Shown here: positions 45,701 to 53,337 of the stretch, in pieces
How the letters are laid out: every line of letters starts with the position of its first letter
How positions within the stretch are numbered: the first letter of the stretch is position 1
Source of the DNA: Egibacter sp.
Lineage (GTDB): Bacteria > Actinomycetota > Nitriliruptoria > Euzebyales > Egibacteraceae
Direction: 5' to 3'
Length of the DNA: 64,000 nucleotides
Assembly (NCBI GenBank): GCA_003553795.1
Contig: PWFH01000026.1
Span: 20,711 to 84,710 of the forward strand
Translations under genes and position numbers: made by a program
Notes under the pieces: generated by a model
Seen by the model: only the letters and a program-made list of their open reading frames with translations
Databases searched by the model: none
What the model was told of the DNA's origin: nothing

Positions 45701-45706
45701 TACGAT
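45701..45706 (+). promoter_or_regulatory. -10 box of a probably leaderless kinase-like gene
   Basis: TACGAT ends seven bases before the ATG at 45714, with no ribosome-binding site between. Confidence 0.45.
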
Positions 45707-45713
45707 CCCGCCC

Positions 45714-46991
45714 ATGCAGCCCGCCGTCGCCGACCGACCGCTCCTCGCGCGCGCCGACTGGCGCGTGCAGGCGCCCGACGTCGTCCTCTTGCGCCGCTTC
45801 GGCTACGTGCGGGCGGTCGGTGGGGTCACCTGGACGCTCATCGTCGCGCTGCTCGTGTGGCGGCTCGGTGCGACGGCCCTGCCGCTGGCCCTCGGTGTGC
45901 CGGTGCTCGTCGTCGTCACCGCGGTCTACTTCGCCCGCTCCCTGCGCTACCCGCGGACGATGGTGACGGTCTCGCTCGTGGCCGACGCCGTCGTCCTCGC
46001 CTCGGCGATCGCCTTCTTCGGGGGCACCGGCTCGGGGCTCGTCCTGCTCTACGCGATCGTCGTCGTCAGCGCCGGGCTGCTCCTCGGGCCCGCGAGCGCG
46101 GCGTGGTTCACCCTGCTGTGCCTGCTGCTCGGCCTCGGCCAGCTCGGCCTCGAGCAGCTCGGGCTGACCCCTGAGCTCCTCCACCGCCCCGACCTCGGTG
46201 ACCGCCTCGCGGTCCTCGCCGCGAGCGGCGCGGGCCTCGTCAGCGTCGGCTACCTCTCAGCGACCTACGCCAGCCGGCTGCACGAGCTCATCGCCGACGC
46301 CGGCCTCGAGGCCGCGCGCGCCCGCGACCGCGGGCAGCGCCGTCGGCGCTACGTCGAGCAGGCCGGCGAGGAGGCCTCGCGCCGCCTCGGTGAGCTCGAG
46401 GGGCTCGCCACGACCCTCGCGTCCGGCGAGGTCGAGCCCGCGCGCCAGGCCGAGCTCGCCGCGCGACTGCGCACCGGGCTCGCCGAGCTCGACACCGCGG
46501 TCGCCGAGCTCGGCGACGCCGCCGCGCTCGACCTCCTGCGCGAGGCCCGGCCTGAGCCCGTCGCCCTCGACGACGTCGTCGCCGACGCCCAGGCGGCGTT
46601 GGCGCAGCGCCTCGAGGGCCACGTCGTCACCGTCGACGTGCCGGCGATCACCGTCGTCGGCGACGGGCGCGCGGCCCGCCGGGCGGTGCTCAACCTCCTC
46701 GAGAACGTCGCCGAGCACACCCCTGCGGGCACCCGGGCCCACGTCGCCGCGCGCCGCAGCGGCGGGCACGGCGTCCTCGCGGTCACCGACGACGGACCGG
46801 GGGTGCCCGAGCCGCACGCCGAGCGGCTCTTCGAGCCCGACGGCGAGGGCGCGGTGGGCCTGCCGCTCGTCCGCGAGCTCTGCGAGGCCATGGGGGCGGA
46901 GGTCCACCACGAGCCCGGCGCGCAGGGGGGCGCGCGCTTCGTCCTCACGTTCCGCCTCGCGCCGGGCGGTGGCCGGGGCGATCAGGGCTGA
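45714..46991 (+). CDS. membrane histidine-kinase-like ATPase without a phospho-acceptor histidine
   Basis: The 425-residue protein has five or six membrane helices (about 33-185), a helical linker (about 190-275) and a C-terminal HATPase_c domain with N-box NLLENVAEHTPAG (Asn331), G1 DDGPGVPE and a G2-like AVGLPLVRELCEAMGAEV. The linker, where a HisKA/dimerisation helix should carry the phosphorylated histidine, has no histidine between 191 and 302. It may be a pseudokinase, an anti-sigma-like kinase or a partner that dimerises with another kinase. It is divergent from the hybrid kinase gene and followed by dapA. Confidence 0.75.
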   Translation: MQPAVADRPLLARADWRVQAPDVVLLRRFGYVRAVGGVTWTLIVALLVWRLGATALPLALGVPVLVVVTAVYFARSLRYPRTMVTVSLVADAVVLASAIAFFGGTGSGLVLLYAIVVVSAGLLLGPASAAWFTLLCLLLGLGQLGLEQLGLTPELLHRPDLGDRLAVLAASGAGLVSVGYLSATYASRLHELIADAGLEAARARDRGQRRRRYVEQAGEEASRRLGELEGLATTLASGEVEPARQAELAARLRTGLAELDTAVAELGDAAALDLLREARPEPVALDDVVADAQAALAQRLEGHVVTVDVPAITVVGDGRAARRAVLNLLENVAEHTPAGTRAHVAARRSGGHGVLAVTDDGPGVPEPHAERLFEPDGEGAVGLPLVRELCEAMGAEVHHEPGAQGGARFVLTFRLAPGGGRGDQG

Positions 46992-47044
46992 CGGGGCGGA
47001 GGCGGCGTCCACGCCACCTCCGACGCCGCCGGCGGGGTGGCCGC

Positions 47045-47050
47045 TAGACT
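47045..47050 (+). promoter_or_regulatory. -10 box of dapA (leaderless)
   Basis: TAGACT ends nine bases before the dapA ATG, and no ribosome-binding site fits in between. Confidence 0.45.
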
Positions 47051-47059
47051 CGCCGAACC

Positions 47060-47989
47060 ATGAGCACGCCTGAGGACCACCCCACGCCGGACCCGCCGCT
47101 CGGACGGGTCCTGACCGCGCTGGCCACGCCCTTCCACGCCGACGGCTCGCTCGACCTCGACGGGGCGCAGCGCCTCGCCGCGCACTGCGTCGATCATGGC
47201 TCAGACGGCCTCGTCGTGTGCGGCACGACCGGCGAGTCGCCGACGCTGTCGCACGACGAGACCCTCGCGATGTTCCGCGCGGTCGTCGAGGCCGTCGGCG
47301 GGCGCGCCTCGGTCGTGGCCGGCACCGGCAAGAACGCCACCGCCGAGACCGTCGCCCTCACGCGTGAGGCCGCCGCGACCGGCGTCGACGGCATCCTCGT
47401 CGTCACCCCCTACTACAACCGCCCGTCGCAGCGCGGCCTCACCGCCCATTTCGAGGCCGTGGCCGGCGCCGCCGGGGACCTGCCGGTCATCCTCTACAAC
47501 ATCCCGGGGCGGACCGCGCGCGAGATCGCCGTCGACACCGTCGTCGACCTCGCCGAGCGCGTCGGCAACATCGCGGGGGTCAAGGACGCCGTCGGCGATC
47601 TCGGCAAGACCTCGTGGGTGGCCGCGCGGGCGCCGGAGGACTTCGTCATCTACGCCGGCGACGACGCCGCGACGCTGCCGATGCTCGCCGTCGGCGGCGC
47701 CGGGGTCATCAGCGTCTCGGCCCACCTCGCCGGTGAGGACTTCGCCGAGATGATCGCGGCGTTTCCCACCGACCCCGCCCGCGCCCGGGCGCGTCACCAG
47801 CGGCTGCTGCCGCTCATCGGCGCGCTCATGACCACCGACCCCAGCCCGGGGCCGCTCAAGGCCGCCCTGCGGCGGCTCGGGCTGCCCGCCGGCCCGGTCC
47901 GCGCCCCCCTCGTCGACGTCGACGAGGCGACCCTCGCGGTCATCGAGCACGCCCTCGTCAGCTACGGCCTCATGGAGCCCTCATCGTGA
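47060..47989 (+). CDS. dapA: 4-hydroxy-tetrahydrodipicolinate synthase
   Basis: This 309-residue TIM-barrel aldolase condenses pyruvate and aspartate semialdehyde. CGTTGESPTLSHDE is the phosphate/pyruvate-binding motif, VTPYYNRPSQRG carries the catalytic tyrosine, YNIPGRT follows, and the Schiff-base lysine is in AGVKDAVGD. The ATG at 47060 has a TAnnnT box nine bases upstream. It overlaps rnj by four bases, the same dapA-rnj pairing as in mycobacteria. Confidence 0.96.
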   Translation: MSTPEDHPTPDPPLGRVLTALATPFHADGSLDLDGAQRLAAHCVDHGSDGLVVCGTTGESPTLSHDETLAMFRAVVEAVGGRASVVAGTGKNATAETVALTREAAATGVDGILVVTPYYNRPSQRGLTAHFEAVAGAAGDLPVILYNIPGRTAREIAVDTVVDLAERVGNIAGVKDAVGDLGKTSWVAARAPEDFVIYAGDDAATLPMLAVGGAGVISVSAHLAGEDFAEMIAAFPTDPARARARHQRLLPLIGALMTTDPSPGPLKAALRRLGLPAGPVRAPLVDVDEATLAVIEHALVSYGLMEPSS

Positions 47990-49644
47990 CCTCCCCGCAT
48001 CCACCGGTCGCCATCGCGTTCTACGGGGGGCTCGGTGAGATCGGGCGCAACATGGCCTCGATCGAGGTCGACGGCCGCCTGCTCATCGTCGATGTCGGCC
48101 TCATCTTCCCCGACGCCGAGCACTTCGGCATCGACCTCATCCTGCCCGACTGGGGTGCGCTCGCCGAGCGCGCCGCCGACATCGAGGCCGTCGTCATCAC
48201 CCACGGCCACGAGGACCACATGGGGGCCCTGCCGTTCTTCCTGCGGGAGTTCCCGAGCGTCCCGGTCTACGGCACGAAGCTCACCGTCGGGCTCATCGAG
48301 GCCAAGCTCGAGGAGCACCCCGAGATCGACGCCGACCTGCACGAGGTCGAGGCCGGCGAGCGCCGGGATGTCGGCCCCTTCGACCTCGAGTTCGTCGGCG
48401 TGACCCACTCGATCCCCGACGGGCTCGCCGTGGCGGTGCACACCCCGCACGGCACGATCCTGCACTCGGGGGACTTCAAGCTCGACCAGACCCCGATCGA
48501 CGGCCACCCCACCGACGTCCCCCACCTCGCCGCGCTCGGCGACGACGGCGTCGCGCTCGTGCTCGCCGACTCGACGAACGCCGAGAGCCCAGGCTTCGTG
48601 CCGAGCGAGAAGACCGTCGGCTCGACGATGCACGAGGTCTTCGAGCACGCCACCGGGCGGATCGTCCTCACGACCTTCGCGAGCCACATCCACCGGGTGC
48701 AGCAGGCCATCGACGCCGCGGTCGCCGCGGGGCGCAAGATCTGCTTCGTCGGCCGCTCGATGCTGCGCAACATGCCGATCGCCCGTGAGCTCGGCTACCT
48801 CAGCTACGCCGACGAGGACGTCGTCGACCTGCGCGAGGTCGCCGGCCTGGCCCGCGAGCAGGTCGCGATCATCTGCACCGGCAGCCAGGGCGAGCCCTTC
48901 GCCGCGCTCTCGCTCATGGCCGCGGGACGCCACCGCCAGGTCACCCTCGAGCGCGGCGACACCGTCGTCATGGCCTCGAGCGTCATCCCCGGCAACGAGT
49001 CGGCGATCTACCGCTCGATCAACGGGCTCGTGCGCCAGGGCGCGACGGTCGTGCACAAGGGCGTCGCGCCGATCCACGTCTCCGGCCACGCCGCGGCCGA
49101 CGAGCTGAAGTTCTTCCACAACGTCCTGCGCGCCGACGCCTTCATCCCGATCCACGGGGAGTACCGTCACCTCGTCGCCCACCGCGACATCGCCATGGAG
49201 TGCGGTGTGCCCGAGGACCAGGCGCTCGTCTGCGTCGACGGCGACGTCGTCCTGCTCGAGGACGGGCGGGTGCGCAAGGGCGAGGGCTTCCAGCCCGGCC
49301 GCGTCTACGTCGACGGACTCGGCGTCGGCGACGTCGGCAACGCGGTGCTGCGCCACCGCGAGCAGCTCTCCGCCGACGGCATCTGCGTCGCGGTCGTCGT
49401 CATCGACACCCGCGCCCGGCTGCTCGGCGACCCCGCGGTGACCCAGAAGGGCGTGATCTACGAGCCCGAGCAGGCGGGCCTGCTCGAGAAGGCCTCCACG
49501 GCGCTGGCCACCGAGCTCGACCGGGTCGACCACGACGGCGACCAGGCGACGATCCGCCGCCAGGCCGTCCAGACCCTCGCCCGCTTCTGGCGCGACGAGG
49601 TCGGGCGCCGGCCCGTCATCCACGTGCAGATCGTCGAGGCCTAG
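47986..49644 (+). CDS. rnj: ribonuclease J
   Basis: The 552-residue metallo-beta-lactamase/beta-CASP nuclease has THGHEDHMGALPFFL (metal ligands), HSIPDGLAV, the VLADSTNAE motif, VLTTFASHIHRVQQ, VIPGNESAI and HVSGHA (last beta-CASP/MBL ligand). The C-terminal domain gives the usual length. RNase J has 5'-3' exonuclease and endonuclease activity in RNA decay, alongside pnp here. GTG overlaps the dapA stop. Confidence 0.95.
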   Translation: MTSPHPPVAIAFYGGLGEIGRNMASIEVDGRLLIVDVGLIFPDAEHFGIDLILPDWGALAERAADIEAVVITHGHEDHMGALPFFLREFPSVPVYGTKLTVGLIEAKLEEHPEIDADLHEVEAGERRDVGPFDLEFVGVTHSIPDGLAVAVHTPHGTILHSGDFKLDQTPIDGHPTDVPHLAALGDDGVALVLADSTNAESPGFVPSEKTVGSTMHEVFEHATGRIVLTTFASHIHRVQQAIDAAVAAGRKICFVGRSMLRNMPIARELGYLSYADEDVVDLREVAGLAREQVAIICTGSQGEPFAALSLMAAGRHRQVTLERGDTVVMASSVIPGNESAIYRSINGLVRQGATVVHKGVAPIHVSGHAAADELKFFHNVLRADAFIPIHGEYRHLVAHRDIAMECGVPEDQALVCVDGDVVLLEDGRVRKGEGFQPGRVYVDGLGVGDVGNAVLRHREQLSADGICVAVVVIDTRARLLGDPAVTQKGVIYEPEQAGLLEKASTALATELDRVDHDGDQATIRRQAVQTLARFWRDEVGRRPVIHVQIVEA

Positions 49645-49648
49645 CGCG

Positions 49649-52189
49649 ATGTCGACGACGAGCGAGCGCAAGCGCTCCGCGAAGGGGGCTGGTAGCCCCC
49701 GGGCCGCCAAGGGCTCGCGCAAGCCGGCGGCGAAGGGCAAGCCGGCGGCGAAGGGCAAGGCCCCGGCCAAGGGCAAGGCTCCGGCCAAGGGCGCGGGCAA
49801 GGGGGGCGCGAAGGGCAAGGGCGACTCCGGCGGCAAGGGCGCACGCGCGGGCAGCGGGGACGCCCCGCGGGTGCGCGACCACCTCCGTGGTGGCTGGGGC
49901 TTCGGCCTGATCGTGCTCGCGGCCCTCGCCGCGCTCGGCCTCTACGCCGACGCCGCCGGCATCGTCGGCTTCGCCCTCGCCCAGGCCCTCCGCGGGCTCG
50001 TCGGCGTCTTCGCCTACGGCGTGCCCGCGGTGATGGCCGTCGGCGGCGTCGTCCTGCTGCTCGAGCCGCGCCCGGCGACCATCCGCGTCGTCGTCGGGCT
50101 CGCCCTCGTCGGGCTCTCCGCGATCGGGCTGTGGCACCTCGCGCAGGGCGCGCCGAGCTGGCAGGCGCCCCTCGGCGAGCTCCACGAGGCCGGCGGCTGG
50201 GTCGGCGCGACCGTGGCGGTGCCCCTCGAGCGGGTCGCCGCGACGTGGGGCAGCGTCGTCATCCTCGTGCCGCTCGGGCTGCTCGGGCTGCTCATCGCGA
50301 CGGCGACGCCGCCGCGGACCCTCGCGCGGCGGGTCGCCGAGGCGGCGCAGTCGGCGCGCTCACGGGCCGAGGAGCGCCGCGCGCGCCGGGACATCGACGA
50401 CGACGACGTCGTCGACGGCATCGACGACCCCGACGTCGACCCCGCCGAGGAGCGCCCCGCGACCGCCGACGTCGGCGGCGACGAGGCCCCCGGCGAGACG
50501 ACGACGACCCTGCTCGACGAGGAGGCCACCGCGGTCGTCGACGAGGAGGCCGGGCAGGCCGCCTCGGAGCCCGAGGAGGAGCTCAGCGACACCCAGCTGC
50601 TGCCCGCTGGCGTCCACGCCGAGGGCCCGCCGGCCGCCCGCCGGCTCGACCGGCCCGCCGACGACCCGTGGGCCGACTACGCGCTGCCCGGCCTCGACCT
50701 CCTGCGCACCGGCCGGGCCGCCGGCGGCGGCCAGCACGCCCGCGAGCAGATGTCGCGGGCGCTCGAGGGCACCCTCGCGCAGTTCGGCGTCGACGCCCGC
50801 ATCGGCCGGATCTCCTCGGGTCCGACGATCACCCGCTTCGAGCTCCAGCTCGGGGAGGGCGTGCGCGTCGGCGCGGTGACGAAGCTCGCCGACGACATCT
50901 CCTACGCCCTGGCCACCCCCGAGATCCGCATCGTCGCGCCGATCCCTGGCAAGTCCGCGATCGGCATCGAGGTGCCCAACCGCTACCGCGGGGTCATCAC
51001 CCTCGGTGACGTCCTGCGCAGCCCCGAGGCCGACGCGCAGGGTCATCCCCTGACCGTCGGGCTGGGCGTCGACATCGCCGGCAACCCCGTGCTCGTCAAC
51101 CTCGCGAAGATGCCGCACCTGCTCATCGCCGGGGCGACGGGCTCGGGCAAGTCGGTGACGATGAACGGCATCGTCACCTCGATCCTCATGCGGGCCACGC
51201 CCGCCGACGTGCGGATGATCCTCGTCGACCCCAAGCGCGTCGAGCTCAACCACTACGAGGGCGCCCCCCACCTGCTCACCCCGGTGGTCACCGACCCCAA
51301 GCGCGCCACCGAGGCGCTGGCCTGGGCGGTCGACGAGATGGAGCAGCGCTACGAGCGTCTCGCGCTGCTCGGCTACCGCAACGTCGACGCCTACAACGAG
51401 GCGGTCGCGAGCGGCACGGTGCGCGCCGCCCCCGCCGCCAGCGGCGAGGCCGACCGCAACGACGGCGGGGCCTCCGGCGAGGCGGCCGGCTGGGAGCCGC
51501 TGCCGTACATGCTCTTCATCATCGACGAGCTCGCCGACCTCATGATGGTCGCCCCGCGCGACGTCGAGAGCCATATCGTGCGCATCGCGCAGATGGCGCG
51601 CGCGGTCGGCATCCACCTCATCGTCGCGACGCAGCGGCCCTCCGTCGACGTCGTCACCGGGCTCATCAAGGCGAACATCCCCTCGCGCATCGCCCTGGCG
51701 ATGGCCACGCAGGCCGACAGCCGGACGATCCTCGACCAGGGTGGCGCGGAGAAGCTCGTCGGCGACGGCGACATGCTCTTCACCCCCGCCAACGCGTCGA
51801 AGCCGCACCGCATCCAGGGCTGCCTCGTCACCGAGCCCGAGATCGAGGCCGTCGTCGAGGCCTGCAAGACCCAGCGCGAGCCCGAGCACATCGAGGGGAT
51901 CGTGCGCGAGGGCGAGGCGGCGCAGATGGCCGACCTCACCCACGGCGACGCCTCCGACACCGACCTCACGAGCAAGGCCAGGGAGCTCGTCGTGCGCTCC
52001 GGGCTCGGCTCGACCTCGATGCTCCAGCGCAAGCTCAAGGTGGGGTTCGCCCGCGCCGGGCGGATCATGGACGAGCTCGAGGAGCTCGGCGTCGTCGGGC
52101 CGTCGCAGGGCTCGAAGGCGCGCGACGTCCTCATGACCGTCGAGGAGCTCGAGGGCGGTCACGACGAGCGCGACGACCGGCACGCGTGA
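49649..52189 (+). CDS. ftsK: DNA translocase FtsK/SpoIIIE
   Basis: The 846-residue protein starts with a basic Ala/Gly/Lys repeat region (about 10-70; units like AKGKAPAKGK), then four membrane helices (about 80-225), an acidic linker with a dense run of Asp/Glu (about 245-330), the alpha/beta RecA-type motor with Walker A AGATGSGKS (about 495) and Walker B FIIDELADLMM, and a C-terminal gamma winged helix (about 770-835; SMLQRKLKVGFARAGRIMDEL). It pumps DNA at the septum and activates Xer recombination; a xer gene is in the same window. ATG start four bases after rnj. Confidence 0.95.
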   Translation: MSTTSERKRSAKGAGSPRAAKGSRKPAAKGKPAAKGKAPAKGKAPAKGAGKGGAKGKGDSGGKGARAGSGDAPRVRDHLRGGWGFGLIVLAALAALGLYADAAGIVGFALAQALRGLVGVFAYGVPAVMAVGGVVLLLEPRPATIRVVVGLALVGLSAIGLWHLAQGAPSWQAPLGELHEAGGWVGATVAVPLERVAATWGSVVILVPLGLLGLLIATATPPRTLARRVAEAAQSARSRAEERRARRDIDDDDVVDGIDDPDVDPAEERPATADVGGDEAPGETTTTLLDEEATAVVDEEAGQAASEPEEELSDTQLLPAGVHAEGPPAARRLDRPADDPWADYALPGLDLLRTGRAAGGGQHAREQMSRALEGTLAQFGVDARIGRISSGPTITRFELQLGEGVRVGAVTKLADDISYALATPEIRIVAPIPGKSAIGIEVPNRYRGVITLGDVLRSPEADAQGHPLTVGLGVDIAGNPVLVNLAKMPHLLIAGATGSGKSVTMNGIVTSILMRATPADVRMILVDPKRVELNHYEGAPHLLTPVVTDPKRATEALAWAVDEMEQRYERLALLGYRNVDAYNEAVASGTVRAAPAASGEADRNDGGASGEAAGWEPLPYMLFIIDELADLMMVAPRDVESHIVRIAQMARAVGIHLIVATQRPSVDVVTGLIKANIPSRIALAMATQADSRTILDQGGAEKLVGDGDMLFTPANASKPHRIQGCLVTEPEIEAVVEACKTQREPEHIEGIVREGEAAQMADLTHGDASDTDLTSKARELVVRSGLGSTSMLQRKLKVGFARAGRIMDELEELGVVGPSQGSKARDVLMTVEELEGGHDERDDRHA

Positions 52190-52212
52190 GCCGCGGGCGC
52201 GAGGAGGCAGCG

Positions 52213-53328
52213 GTGGGCGAGCACGGCGTGCGACTGGTGGTCTCGGGTGGCGGCACCGCCGGGCACGTCTATCCCGCGCTCGCCGCGCTCGACGCCTGGG
52301 AGCAGGGCGGGCACCCGCCGCCCGAAGTCCGCTGGGTCGGCTCCCGTAGCGGCATGGAGCGCGACATCATCGCCCAGCGGGGCCTGCCCTTCCACGCGGT
52401 GGCGAGCGGGCCGCTGCGCGGTGCCTCGCCGCTGAGGACCGCGGGGTCCATCCTCCGTCTGCTCGTCGGGCTCGTCCAGTCGATCGTGCTGCTCGCCCGT
52501 GTGCGCCCGGAGGTCGTGCTCACGACCGGGGGCTACGTCAGCGTGCCTGTCGCCGTGGCCGCGTGGCTGCTGCGCCGGCCGGTCGTCGTCTTCCTGCCCG
52601 ATGTCGTCCCCGGCCTCGCCGTCAGGCTCCAGGCCCGTGTGGCCACACGCGTGGCGGCCTCCTTCGAGGACGCCACGGCAGCCCTGCCAGGGGACCGGAC
52701 GGTCGTGACCGGCTACCCCGTGCGGCCCGCGCTGCTTGAGGCCGAGCCCTCGTCTGCGCGCGTCGCGCTCGGCCTCAGCGAGGAGGACCTGCCCGTCCTC
52801 CTGCTCTACGGCGGCAGCCTCGGGGCGCGCACCCTGAACTACGGGGTCGCCCCGGTGCTGCCGGAGATCCTCGAGCGCTGCCACTTCATCCACGTCAGCG
52901 GCCAGCTCGACCACGCCGAGCTCGAGCGTCGCACCGCCGGGCTGCCCGCCGAGCTCGCGGCGCGCTACCACCTCCACGCCTTCCTCGGCGACCGTCTCGT
53001 CGACGCGATGGCCGCGGCGGACCTCTGCATCGCCCGCGCGGGGGCCTCGACGCTCGCGGAGCTGCCCGCGGTGGGGTTGCCCGCGGTCGTGGTGCCGGGC
53101 CCGTTCAGCGACCAGCAGGCCAACGCCGAGTTCCTCGAGAGCCGGGGCGCCGCGCTCGTGCTCTCCAACGAGGCCGCCCAGGCTGGCGCCCTCGGTGGCC
53201 TCGTCCTGCAGATGCTCGACGACCCCGAGGGTCGCGCGGCGATGGCCGAGGCCAGTCGCGCGCTCGCGCGTCCCGACGCCGCCGAGCGCCTCAACGCCGA
53301 GGTGCGGGCGCTCGCCCGGCGACGCTGA
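52213..53328 (+). CDS. MurG-like UDP-GlcNAc glycosyltransferase
   Basis: The 371-residue GT-B protein has SGGGTAGHVYPALAAL, TTGGYVSVPVAVAAW, YGGSLGARTLN and ARAGASTLAELPAVGLPAV followed by DQQANAEFL, all MurG features. The HEQNxxPG segment of true MurG, which binds the acceptor, reads FLPDVVPGLA instead. It lies behind ftsK rather than in a dcw cluster. It may be a paralogue with another acceptor, or the only MurG if no other exists. I prefer GTG 52213 with GAGGAGG five bases upstream over the GTG at 52186 that overlaps ftsK. Confidence 0.75.
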   Translation: MGEHGVRLVVSGGGTAGHVYPALAALDAWEQGGHPPPEVRWVGSRSGMERDIIAQRGLPFHAVASGPLRGASPLRTAGSILRLLVGLVQSIVLLARVRPEVVLTTGGYVSVPVAVAAWLLRRPVVVFLPDVVPGLAVRLQARVATRVAASFEDATAALPGDRTVVTGYPVRPALLEAEPSSARVALGLSEEDLPVLLLYGGSLGARTLNYGVAPVLPEILERCHFIHVSGQLDHAELERRTAGLPAELAARYHLHAFLGDRLVDAMAAADLCIARAGASTLAELPAVGLPAVVVPGPFSDQQANAEFLESRGAALVLSNEAAQAGALGGLVLQMLDDPEGRAAMAEASRALARPDAAERLNAEVRALARRR

Positions 53329-53337
53329 CGCCGCCGC

